From: Strongylocentrotus droebachiensis
Lineage: Eukaryota; Echinodermata; Echinoidea; Camarodonta; Strongylocentrotidae
Direction of reading: 5' to 3'
NCBI GenBank assembly: GCA_035222895.1
Contig: JAVYIG010000888.1
Coordinates: 124,001 to 188,000 of the forward strand
DNA length: 64,000 nt
The position numbers and the translations under genes were made by a program. How positions within the stretch are numbered: position 1 is the stretch's first letter; every line of letters starts with the position of its first letter. Shown piece by piece: positions 37,401 to 49,228 of the stretch. The notes under the pieces were generated by a model that made no database searches, was not told where the DNA came from, and was given only the letters and a program-made list of their open reading frames with translations.

Positions 37401-37779
37401 ATCATGTTTATGTACAGTTAGAAGTCGATCATTATTTTGGTGGAAATTCACTTTACTTTGTTTATAAAGGGAATACTGCATTAAATGTTTATTGTTTCAG
37501 TTGCAGCAATTCAAGAAGAATTTTTTTAGTACCGCTGCCCCAAAGAATCAAAACACCAAAAAAATGTTTCATTTATAATGGCATGGCAACAAAGAAATGT
37601 ACAAATGCTAATGAAAAAAAAATCATTTCAAGTGTAAGTTATATTGATGAATTGTATACAATAAGAAACAGAAAACTTACCTGTGGAGTATACTGATCGC
37701 CTTTCGAACGGTCTTCAACATCTTTGGCTCTTTCCATGGCCTTTCTCTGTAAGTAGCTCATGTACATCACCGATACATC
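31417..37779 (-). pseudogene. Kolobok transposase exons 2-10 without THAP exon, left-arm copy
   Basis: Exons (minus strand, 5' to 3'): 37681-37779, 36854-36947, 36129-36342, 34807-35353, 34438-34624, 33950-34198, 33284-33455, 32639-32787 and 31417-31604. They match the right-arm exons and keep all splice sites and the open frame. The palindrome ends inside intron 1, so no THAP exon lies upstream. I see no replacement first exon on the minus strand of the loop. The first internal ATG in exon 2 could start a THAP-less protein if a promoter exists. Such a product would keep the catalytic residues and might act as a repressor; that is inference. Confidence 0.8.
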
Positions 37780-38523
37780 CTGTACCCAAACAAAAATTGA
37801 TGTATATGTCAAATATTGAAGCATTTACTCAGGCAGTGGTGTGGGTAGTGGCCAGTAGGGTGGGTGGGGGGGGGGGGGGGGGGTGGCTGAACACGACAGC
37901 CACATAGACACCAACAGCAAATGCTATTTCACTCACATTCTGTGATGGTATTATTTTTTACAGGGGGGGGGGGAATTATTTTAGGGGGTGGGGAATGGAG
38001 AAAAATAGGGTTTTAAAAAAATGACCCCAAATTTGCCTATACAAATTAACAAGGCAAAATTTGTCAACTTCTAAACTTATACTTTTTTGGTTGGGGGGGG
38101 GGGGGGGAACTGGCAAGAGGGAGGGCAGAAATATATTTTATGGGGGAAAATGCCCTCATCCAATATAGCATAGCAAAAAACTTTGGGGGAGGCAAATATC
38201 TGTTTTTTATATTCTTCTTTTGGGGGGAAATGGAATGGATAAATGCATATAAAATTTACACAAGAGGTCATACTCTGTGAACAAATTGTCATATTTTAAT
38301 TAATTTTAATATTTTTTGGGGAGACGGGGCAAACTGAAAAGGAGAATTCTATAAAAAGGGCGAAGGGTAATTTAAAATTCCTCCCAAAAAGTATCAGTAG
38401 TGCCGATTTCAATGTTATTTCATTCATAAGTCATAACAATGAAAATTGAAAAGAGGCCAGCTGTGATTCATGCTAAACATGCATTTTTTCGTAGACACGT
38501 TTGTACCGTACCAAATGAGAAAA

Positions 38524-38537
38524 TTAAGGTGAATTGG
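38524..38537 (+). other. Buried ancestral left transposon terminus
   Basis: Exactly where left-arm identity ends, the sequence is TTAA-GGTGAATTGG. It matches the outer terminus TTAA-AGGTGAATTCC except for one A. I read it as the original left end of the ~13.2-kb parent element (38524 to 51697), now joined to an inverted copy of its own right part. The junction shares TT as microhomology. Confidence 0.7.
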
Positions 38538-38720
38538 GAAGAAAGTGATGAAACTATGCATGTTTGCTATTGTTGGAATGCTTATGAAATAAGGAATACA
38601 AATATATTGATTGGCAGAAATTTGCATGTGTTGTTAAATTATTATTAGACTTAGAAAGATCAATAGTGCAAGCAGAGGAACCCGGAAGCGGTGATATTCT
38701 CGTTCGTGACGTAGTGTATT

Positions 38721-38754
38721 GTGACGTATCTCCGTGGACTGTTCCTAAACACGG
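38721..38754 (+). promoter_or_regulatory. Shared promoter-like motif of the transposase gene
   Basis: It reads GTGACGTATCTCCGTGGACT then GTTCCTAAACACGG, about 193 bp inside the buried terminus. It aligns with the motif 181 bp inside the outer termini. Its placement upstream of the THAP exon suggests a common control element for the two genes. Confidence 0.5.
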
Positions 38755-39283
38755 AAGTAGGCTACAACGTATTATCAATGTAAATACGTACACAAACATG
38801 GGTCATTTTTTTAGTAGATTTTGCAATTTTTGTGATATTTAATGAAGTGTTTTATCGAATTTACAATAAAGTAATATACATTCTTTCAATTATATAAGCA
38901 TTGGTTACTTCCCGATGTTTGATTTCCTTGAAATGTTGACGTTTGGTACTGTAAAATTGATCGTCTTGCAGATCCTGACACACGGCTAGCTTCGCCTGTG
39001 TTTTGTTTTGATCATTAGCGTAACATGAATTTCGCGGCACGGGGAAAACTAGCGATAGGCTAGCTCGCGCTCAGCCATTCGTATAGTGCATGCAGTGTTC
39101 ATGGTGTTTCGGGGTATTGCTGCGTGACATTTTTCGGAGATTTTCTCGGGTTATAAATGAGCTGAAACGTCTGTCAATCGAAACAATTAAGCAAGGAGAC
39201 CGCGATTAGAATGCAGGTGAGCTAAAACGGTTGTATTTCTCGGCTTGTAATTACTACAAGTAGGCCTAGTAGTAATAGTTGAA

Positions 39284-42200
39284 ATGTCTGCTGATCGAAA
39301 GAGACGGCGGCGATCAGGATGCAGGTGTGTGATGGGTGAATGCAGTAATACGGCAGATCGCGGTACTTTCATCCACGAGTTGCCCGGTCCAGCCCGGCGC
39401 ACTTCGGCCTCTGGGGCAGTGATATGGACCAAACTCCAACAGGATTGGATTCGATTTATCAAGGGCTCAAGAGCTGTAGACCCCAAAACGTACATACACA
39501 TATTCATTTGTAGTGCACATTTTGATGAATCCCAATATGATGAGTCTCAAGTACGGATGTATCGCTTGGGACTCAGGAAGAAGCCCCCTCAGTTGAAACC
39601 CGAAGCTGTGCCTCATTTGAAGGCGGCGACTGCAAGACACCCCTTTCCACCAGAGTGGTTCGTGAACAAAGAGACGATGGCAATGCCAATAGAGAGGCCT
39701 TCCATGCCCTTGCTTCCCTTTGAGGTAAAGCGAGCAAAAAAGTCGGCCATTACGAGCGATGCTGCCACTTGTACAACTACAAGTAGTACCATAGACATAG
39801 ATTCTGCTACGCCTACCGAGACAACAACGCCTACAGAGACAACAACGCCTACCGAGACAACAACGCCTACCGAGACAACAACGCCTACCGAGACAACAAC
39901 GCCTACCGAGACAACAACGCCTACCGAGACAACAACAACAGCTACGCCTACCGAGATAACAACAGCCACAACATCTGCGACGACATCCACAGGCAACGTT
40001 ACTAAAGTGCAGCGTAGGCTTGCAAAATCAAAGTGCATTTGCAAATGCAGATGCAGAGCATCACAGAGGAAGCCTGCAACCAACAAGATTAAGAGGGTGA
40101 GAAGTCGCTCAGACTCTATCTACTCGAGGAAAAAGGTAAGTCCACTACATGATTTTGTTAGTTAACCTATTAAAATTCAAACGAAACCTTTAGTTGCATT
40201 ACAATTTTCTCATTTGGTACGGTACAAACGTGTCTACGAAAAAATGCATGTTTAGCATGAATCACAGCTGGCCTCTTTTCAATTTTCATTGTTATGACTT
40301 ATGAATGAAATAACATTGAAATCGGCACTACTGATACTTTTTGGGAGGAATTTTAAATTACCCTTCGCCCTTTTTATAGAATTCTCCTTTTCAGTTTGCC
40401 CCGTCTCCCCAAAAAATATTAAAATTAATTAAAATATGACAATTTGTTCACAGAGTATGACCTCTTGTGTAAATTTTATATGCATTTATCCATTCCATTT
40501 CCCCCCAAAAGAAGAATATAAAAAACAGATATTTGCCTCCCCCAAAGTTTTTTGCTATGCTATATTGGATGAGGGCATTTTCCCCCATAAAATATATTTC
40601 TGCCCTCCCTCTTGCCAGTTCCCCCCCCCCCCCCCCCCCCAACCAAAAAAGTATAAGTTTAGAAGTTGACAAATTTTGCCTTGTTAATTTGTATAGGCAA
40701 ATTTGGGGTCATTTTTTTAAAACCCTATTTTTCTCCATTCCCCACCCCCTAAAATAATTCCCCCCCCCCCTGTAAAAAATAATACCATCACAGAATGTGA
40801 GTGAAATAGCATTTGCTGTTGGTGTCTATGTGGCTGTCGTGTTCAGCCACCCCCCCCCCCCCCACCCACCCTACTGGCCACTACCCACACCACTGCCTGA
40901 GTAAATGCTTCAATATTTGACATATACATCAATTTTTGTTTGGGTACAGGATGTATCGGTGATGTACATGAGCTACTTACAGAGAAAGGCCATGGAAAGA
41001 GCCAAAGATGTTGAAGACCGTTCGAAAGGCGATCAGTATACTCCACAGGTAAGTTTTCTGTTTCTTATTGTATACAATTCATCAATATAACTTACACTTG
41101 AAATGATTTTTTTTTCATTAGCATTTGTACATTTTTTTGTTGCCATGCCATTATAAATGAAACATTTTTTTGGTGTTTTGATTCTTTGGGGCAGCGGTAC
41201 TAAAAAAATTCTTCTTGAATTGCTGCAACTGAAACAATAAACATTTAATGCAGTATTCCCTTTATAAACAAAGTAAAGTGAATTTCCACCAAAATAATGA
41301 TCGACTTCTAACTGTACATAAACATGATTGTGCACACAAATAACCTACTTGAGTCACAATGTTGCATCTTGATTTGAATGTGGAACCAAAATTTATTCTC
41401 AAAGGGGGTTATATGCCAATTGCTGCCTCATCCCCAAAGTTTCCTCTAGGCTCAACCCGGAAGGAGTACTGATTTTGATACCAAATGAAAGCCCATATTT
41501 TTCTCAATATCAGCCTAAAATTTTACCTCCATATTCATTGTACAATGATACATAAAATGTGACTTTATTGGTATACCAATTATTAATTTCTTTTGTATTA
41601 TAGCAGCCTCATCAGTCATCTCCAGTGTTACACGTGTATTTTTGCCTCTGGAGCCTCTTTAAGGGGCTTCATTGAAGTGAAAGTTTGTAAAATATGTTTT
41701 AGGGGTCGATGTTAACTAGTTGGAGGTAAAAATAGAATAGCCATTGCCCCATGTAATGTAATATTCTTTCCCGCTGTCCAGATGGTTTCAAGGAAGGTAC
41801 AAGCCAATTGGAAGGAGAAGAAACCAAAACGAAGATCATGTGGTGCTCAAGTGAGGCCAAGAGTAAAATCTATAGGTAAGTCATTGTTTTTTTGTTTTCT
41901 TTTAATGGTCCATTTACGGCGTAACATAACCAACCCTACCTTATTTTTTAATAAAAAAATTATATTAGGAAAACAAAATCTCTGATGAAAAAGTTTTACT
42001 TGTGTTATAATACTGATTTATTTGAGAGCTGTGAGATCAAAGTTGGTAAATAAGTGTATTAAAAAAAAGTTTAAAAAATAGGAAAAAAAGGAAATCCGCC
42101 CTCCTTACCCTAATTTTCAATGGCATGTTCAACAAATACATTAAATTTTGTATGATACATGTAACAAATGTTTGCCTGAAGTGGGGTATTATTTACACAA

Positions 42201-45200
42201 AATGTTGGAGTGTTTGTGTTGCCTGTCCCGGTAAACAGTTTCTGTGAATTAGATGAACACGGTAAACACAAAAATGGTTTTAAAAGAAGAAACAGAACTG
42301 TACCAAAAGTCAGCGATTAGTCAAAAACCAAGTGTACCTTTACTTGATTTTAATAATAAAATGGATTCTTTCCCACAAAATTTCAGGACTTCAAGCAGAG
42401 ATAACCTTTGTGCAACCTCCTGAAGATGCTGTACAGATGGCAACAACTGGTGTTCAAACCAAACTGCGAGGTTACGACCTAGAGCCAGAAGATGAAGAGG
42501 AAGATGACATCTCATCAGAGGATGATCATGACAGTGACTCTGAGTGGGAGCCTGTAGAAAGTAGCAGCAGCTCATCAGATGATGAAATGGAAGAAGGAGA
42601 GTAAGTGTCCAAGTTCAGACAATTGCTTTTGTACTATAAGATCCCATTTATGGTAATGATTGATTCAATGGTAACAACTGAAATGCATAGATCTATACCA
42701 AGCGTATTCTTGCATCTACAACATGACACAACAACCCTTTGAGAGAATGGTGATGGGGTTAACTTTATGAATTATAGATGATCAAGCAATATTTTTCTGA
42801 TTGTGCATTGTTGTTATATTTTGAATCACTTACAAGCTGAAAGCTTGTTAATTGGTTATAGTAAATGTCTCCCCTATAGTATTTTCTTCCAGTGGTCTGA
42901 TAGCTTCATCCTATCTTTTAGGGGCTCTCATGGGTTGAGAAATTTGAAACATAAAGGCCCCAGAAATTGGCTTTTGTGTGCAGCTCCGATCAGCATTCAG
43001 TCAAATGGCGAGTTACAGTAAATGTATTTTAGTAGTAAATATTTGGCCATTCATTCATTTTATTCTTTTGTCCAATATTACATCAAAAAACAAATGCTCA
43101 TTTGATGCATGAATTTAGTTTCAAAACAGGACTATTTTGGTTAGACAATAAAAAGGTAAACAGGTACCTTTGCTAGTAACCTATGTGCCAGTTTTTTTGT
43201 TCTGTTTTTCATGACAACGTGGAGAACAAGGGCCAAAAGTTTATGCACTGGCAATTAGGAATAAAAAGTGCTTCTTAAATAAATAGAATTGTGGTTGACA
43301 AAAGTGTAACCTAGAACCTCAAATCATTACCAATGACTACAAACTTGTTTTCTCTTCTTCTCTGTTTCTATGCAGGGCACCCTCAGAAAACGTCATTCAG
43401 GAAAAGAAGTACATCGTGTATGAAAGTAACCTGTTAGAACTTTTCAAAGTCTGCGTCAAATGCCAGAAAGCCTGTCTCGTAAAAAAACAGCAACCAAAGA
43501 GCTTTGGGTCAAACTTGAAGATAGTTTCGACTTGTTCGAATCAAGATTGCCAGACTGAAAGGGAGTGGTATGCCCAACCGAAGATGGGCGACCACCATGC
43601 AGGCAACATTTGCATCTCTGCTGCAATCTTATATGCAGGAGGCAGCCCAACCAAGGTGCTACGCGTACTCAATTTCATGAACCTGGGAGCAATAAGCATG
43701 TCAACATTCATGCTTCATCAGAGGGAATATCTACAGCCTGCCATCGTCCAAGTTTGGAAGCGACAGCAACAAGCTCTTTTTCATAGAATTGTAGCGGATG
43801 GGGGAAAAGTTACGATAGGAGGAGACGGTAGAAGCGACTCACCAGGCCACTGTGCAAAATTTGGCTCGTATACATTCATGGACATGAAGAGGGGCAAAGT
43901 AGTGGACCTACAACTTGTACAGGTAAATAACTTGTTAGTCACGATAAGAGAACAATAATTCATGAAATGATATGTCCACTATGAGTCATTTTTTGTGCAA
44001 GGACACTCACGCTGTTAGATTTAAAAAAAAATTGAGAATATTGAATTGTTTGACACTTTTTTGATTGATATATTTTGCTTGTTTAATTATATTTTGCATG
44101 ACAGAGCAATGAAGTTTCCAGTAGCTACCATATGGAAAAGGAGGGGTTAGCTAGAGGGTTGGAGTTTCTCACCAACAGTGGTCTGGAAGTGGAGCGCCTC
44201 ATCACCGATCGCCATGCTCAAGTAGCAAAATGGCTACGCGAGACCTACCCTGCCATCGATCATCGCTACGATGTGTGGCATATAGCAAAAGGTATATATT
44301 TCAATATGATTCAAATCGAAAAATAATTTGACGAAACATGAACTCATCTCCCATAGCATATCTATATTTTAATAACCTTAATCACCTACAGCGGATGCAA
44401 GAATGTGCCACAGAACAAAATGGAAAAGGAGAGGATGTAAAAAGTAATGTGTAGGCTGGGACTTGCCCTGGGATCCCTTCATACAAATACACCTATTAAT
44501 ACGTTTCTTGTTCTTGTTCTTGATATGCAGGCTTGAAGAAGAAGATCAAGGCCCTGGCCAAGCAGCAGGATTGCGAGCTGGCTGCGGAATGGAAGCGGTC
44601 CATTTTGAACCATGTATACTGGTCTGCATCCTCAACCACTGATGGAGATGGAGAAATGATGGTGGCAAAATACAAGTCGGTGCTCAACCATGTGCGGAAT
44701 ATACACGAGGGGCACAGTGATGTGTACCCCAAATGTCTGCACGGCGATGATTATCCCGCCCGGGAGTGGATGAAAGAGGGTATGTGACATGATCTGTTTA
44801 GAGGTAACTTCAAAACTCAACCTCTGCTTAGAACAAAAGAAACCAGCTCCAACTGCACAGAACCGGGTCAAGCGGCAGTTGAATTTTGAAGTAATCCCTA
44901 ATAGCTAATTAAGTTTGTACTTTGTATGTGTTGTAGACACTATTTTTTTTGCCCCCTGAAATTTGACAATGAGCAAAAAAGGACAATTTCTAGTCACAAT
45001 TATTTTGTTCCCCCCCCCCCCGTTTCCGTGCCTGTGCTCCAATTCCATTAACATTAGGTCTTTATACCTTAGTGCTAAAAAATGTAACTTTCTTGAAATA
45101 AACACTTTGCCCTCAAAATCTTGGCTATGGATGTGCATTTGATTCAGTTGATGTGAATTGTGTGAAATTCATATTTTCATATAGAATTAATGGTACAGTT

Positions 45201-47312
45201 ATACGTTTGTTAAAACTATCCCCCACTATACTAATATGTAACTTATAATTGCACTTTCTGTTTTAATTAACAGGCACTAAAGTCTTCGATAATTTGTCAG
45301 CGGCATTGACACCAACACGCCTCCTAAATGACATGAAGAAGATGTCGCACCTTGACCAGACCAGCAGTGTGGAATCGTTTCACAGCGTTCTGTTATATTG
45401 GTGCCCAAAGATGTTGGCATTTTCTGACACAGGAATGAAGTGCAGGTATGAATTTAATTCCATCACTAAAGAGATTTCAAGGGACAAGTAGAATATTAAT
45501 GGAGATATGTATAGTATACTTACGATTTGTGTAACTGCAATAAAATTTGCGAGAAATGACACCTAACAAGTTTTGACCTTCTTACAAAAACACCCCTTGA
45601 CAGAATTAGTAACCGGCTTTGCAGTGCCAAATTTATAACCCCTTTTTATGCTTTAGCTCTGAAAAAGCACCCCTTTTTCTTTAAACTCAGCACTTTCGAA
45701 AATTGACCCCTTTTCACGTTTTCTTGAACACGCATGTACTGTACACATAACTGACGTACCTAAGTACCACATTGCAAAACTATGTGAATGAAGAGGTTAT
45801 TACATATTACATTATAAGGAGAAATATTGTCCAACAATGTTCTCTCAACCTTTCTTGCATCATTTTTGGATTACTAATAAACTCTTGTGTGATTATAATG
45901 AACCTAACAACTGATTCTATTAATTTTAACTTGATTTATAGACTGTACCTAGCAGGAATGCACTGGAATGAGAATGGAGGTCGTGGACAAGCTTGCACAA
46001 GTGATGGAACGCCCCGGTTCAAGATATCGTACCCCAAACCCAAAGAAGGTGGACACATAGTTTCCCGTGTACTGACGGCATGCACATACAGTGAGTAATA
46101 CTATCAGGATCATGATGTTTTTTTCTTCATATAGACATTATAGCGCTAAAGTAATTACCGGTACATGGACACACTAAGGGGGCAACTGCACACATAAGCC
46201 CTAACTGTATACAGCTTATTCGCTCATGAGTCAGGATCTTCAGAGTTTTGACTGTAATGTGTGCATAAATTGTGGAAATAAATCACTGCTGAAACTAGAG
46301 CTGTCCTAGAATTGTTTTCCTTTGATGTTTCAAAAGACAATTTATTGTTAATATAGAGAGCAAGGGAGCTTTAAAGGTTAAGACCAGTTTTGGAAATGCA
46401 CCCGGCACCCCCGCCCTCTCAAAAAAATGAAATGGAAGCTCTTATTACCAATCATGTGAAAGAATATGGTTTGACTATTACGTGATCATACAAATTTTGC
46501 AGAGAAACCGCGTACTAATTGATATATTTGGAAAATGATTATATCTATTTGGACCTGATAGATATAACACACATGTCGCGCACGTTTGCGTAGTCCCATA
46601 TACATCTTTCTGTGTACAGTGCTTGTAACTTTACCAAGACTGGGCCAAATTTCTTATCATTTTGATGATTCCAGAACCTTGCATTACACACCAATACTTA
46701 TATGCTAGATGATCAACCTTTTCTGATCGAGTCCACAACGTTTCTTTCACAATGCATTCGCATGACCATAACTGGTCTTTATCTTTAATGGGACGCATTA
46801 GATATCCAGGGGGGGGGGGGCGTAGGAAATTTTTCAAAAACAAAACAAATTGGAGACTAAAAAAAATTCTTCCAGATACAAGTTTTTTTTTTAAAATGGC
46901 CCTTTGGACATCAAAATATTAGAAGAAAAAAAGCGCCACAAAGATCCCCTTACCCCAAATTCCTATTCCTCCCTTGATATATACCGGTAATGGTGCGTCC
47001 CTACATTCCTGTGTATGACTTGATTAAGTTTCTTTGAAATTTGCAAGTGTATTTCATTCTGTGTTACAAGCAATTGTATGGAAAGTTGTGTTGCACAAAT
47101 ATACCATGATATTTGCTTTTTCAGATTATGTGGAAGCCCTCATGAGTGAAACGCTACGACTGGTAACTGGCAAGCTGAAACTGAGGTCAGAAATGGAGGA
47201 ACTCACGTCGAAGCCACCACTATGTGCCAATTTTGTTCATCCGGATAAAATGGCAGCGGCAGAGGCTCATGTAGCCAACAAACGCTTTAAAACGAGGCAA
47301 ACAAATGAATAA
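39284..47312 (+). CDS. THAP-domain Kolobok-type transposase, complete, ten exons
   Basis: Exons 39284-40135, 40950-41048, 41782-41875, 42387-42600, 43376-43922, 44105-44291, 44531-44779, 45274-45445, 45942-46090 and 47125-47312 total 2751 bases, in frame, 916 residues. Residues 13-115 form a THAP zinc finger: C15-x4-C20, W48, C76-x2-H79 and a final AVP motif. A PTETTT repeat (about 175-220) and a Cys-rich basic patch follow. Exon 4 is acidic/Ser-rich. Exon 5 has a C-x2-C ... C-x4-C zinc knuckle and GGDGRSDSPGH. Exon 6 has LITDRH then DVWHIAK. Exon 8 has SSVESFHS. The likely DDE triad is near D570, D637 and E781. These motifs are characteristic of Kolobok transposases, which cut and paste at TTAA. 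The first exon lies in the loop, the rest in the right arm. No stop or frameshift was found, so it may be active. Confidence 0.9.
39809..39945 (+). repeat. 18-bp coding minisatellite (PTETTT)
   Basis: About seven copies of ACGCCTACCGAGACAACA inside the THAP exon encode tandem PTETTT. The repeat links the THAP domain to the Cys-rich patch. Copy number is likely variable. Confidence 0.9.
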
Positions 47313-49228
47313 TAGTACAGAGGCACCAATAAATCTTAGAACTCTAGTTTGTGGCATTTTGATTTGGCTGTGATCAAAATAACTGATTTTCAAAACCTAT
47401 TTCTCCCATGCATTTATTTGCAAGAGAATCCTGCAGTTAATTGCACTTGACAGACTCACATATATTTCTGCCAATCATTGAAACATTACATTTTAGTTTG
47501 GCTCAAAAGACACAAATACCACCAACTAGAGCATAGAAGTCAGGAATTTCCCCTCTAGGTACGCAGAGGCGAACTATCAATATTCATACTAGCATTGTAA
47601 TGGGGAGTCATTATTTGAATACTTTTTGCCATACATCAATCAACTTAAATGCATATTGTAATACAGTCCAGTCATGCTAATATCAATGGACCTACAACTT
47701 GCCTTAATGTATTATAGCACAAGTTTGTTCTCTCTCCTCAGCACTTGGTAGATTACAAGACAGAAAAGTATCTCTTCAAATTCTGGTTTAGCTAAAGGGC
47801 TGTAAACATAAATTATGAAATTTGCAGCAAAGTCTTTATCCAACACAGGAAGTTATGTATTGCTGAGCGGTCTGGAGAAACTAAAATAACCAGTCGTAAT
47901 CCACAATGATATTTGTTTGGTTGATAATATGTTCTTTTATTGAATTATCTGATGGGTTTGATATTGCCATTAAAATTAGTACAGAGTAATATATAAATAT
48001 GTCGTCAAGGTGTTTAAATTTGCACAGTTTTACAGTTTGACAAAGTTGCAAAGCCACCAAATGTAGATATTTTAGTACTTTTAAGAGGTTGTGAAAATTG
48101 TGCAAAGTTATTGCTGAGTGATGAGCTTTTTGTGACTTGCTTTTAAGAAAATATAGATATGTAGACTATTTATAACTTATACCACACACAGATATTTATG
48201 TTTTACACAATGAGAACACAATGACAACCATACTTGGTATTAGATAAGCAATGAACAGTCAAGTTTGCAAATTAAGTCACTTTTATGAACTGAGAACATG
48301 TAGTAGCAGTATACATGTTTACAAACAATTAAATTAGCCCTAAATTATATCCCAAAGAATAAAATATGCTGTGGTAAAATGACAAGAAAAATAAAACTTT
48401 TGTTTTCAAAGTTTTTCAGAGTGGTAAACGTGATTGGCTCTGCCGTCCATGATCAAAGAACCCGGTGTGCACAACCTTGTATACAGTACGCGCTACATGA
48501 CTGATCTCTGAGCAACTATGAAAACAAAGGCACAAAATCATATTTTCAAAAATTCAAATAATTGAGATCGCAAAATACAGTTTCAGCAAATTAGTTTATG
48601 TTTTGGTAAAATGTTAACCTGTATAGCAGTGTTACATTCATGAATTGGGACACAAAATTAGTTTGAATGTCAATGAGTACATTTGGCAATTTATTAGTAA
48701 AGCATGTCCATTAAAGGGGCCCAGTCAATTTCTCGGACTTTTTGAGATTTTGCAGAATCGAGCTTGCATATTGTGTTATTTTTTATAAATGTAGTAGTAC
48801 ATTGTATTTATATTGACCTGTATTTATGCACAATTATGTTCTTACTGTAAAAGTGGAAATGATTGCGTTATGCACATTTCAAACAATTGTACTTGTTTTT
48901 ATTTTTTCCAATTTTGAACTTCCTGACATAGACCTACACACAATATGAATATATATTTGTGCTTTATTATTTGGGGGCTAGCTGAGTTTTTTATGAAAAT
49001 AAATGTGGCACAAAAAAATTCAACAGTAGTAACATGTCAAGCACACTTGATCCCAGCACAGTTGTATCCTATCAAGGTCTATGATGATGAAAAATTATAC
49101 TCTTCAGTTTTGCAGTAAGCAAATTATGTTGTATTCATAGATCGAGGCAACAGGTACATTTGACACAATTTGATGTTATAGTTCAATGTTATAGTTCAAT
49201 GTTGAGTACACCTCCTTGTACCTCTATG

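Larger units (their letters stand above)
27035..38525 (+). repeat. Left arm of the palindrome (11.49 kb)
   Basis: It is an inverted copy of 40203-51697. Comparison at many points shows no substitutions. The clearest length difference is the G run at 29088-29104 (17 G against 20 C at the mirror position); a further 1-bp offset arises at the homopolymers around 37.86-38.1 kb. Identity ends at AGAAAATT (38518-38525). Between the ballast gene (ends 29500) and the transposase stop (31417), about 1.9 kb shows no gene. Confidence 0.9.
38526..40202 (+). other. Unique central loop of the palindrome
   Basis: 1677 bp found once. It holds the ancestral left terminus, a promoter-like motif (38721-38754), the 5' leader and the THAP exon (39284-40135), and 67 bp of intron 1. 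No convincing minus-strand gene was seen. The spacer should be the only part distinguishing transcripts from the two arms. Confidence 0.85.

Noticed and set aside
39613..40086. 157-codon minus-strand Val/Gly-rich frame
   Set aside because: Antisense shadow of the THAP exon and its PTETTT repeat; no domain pattern of its own.
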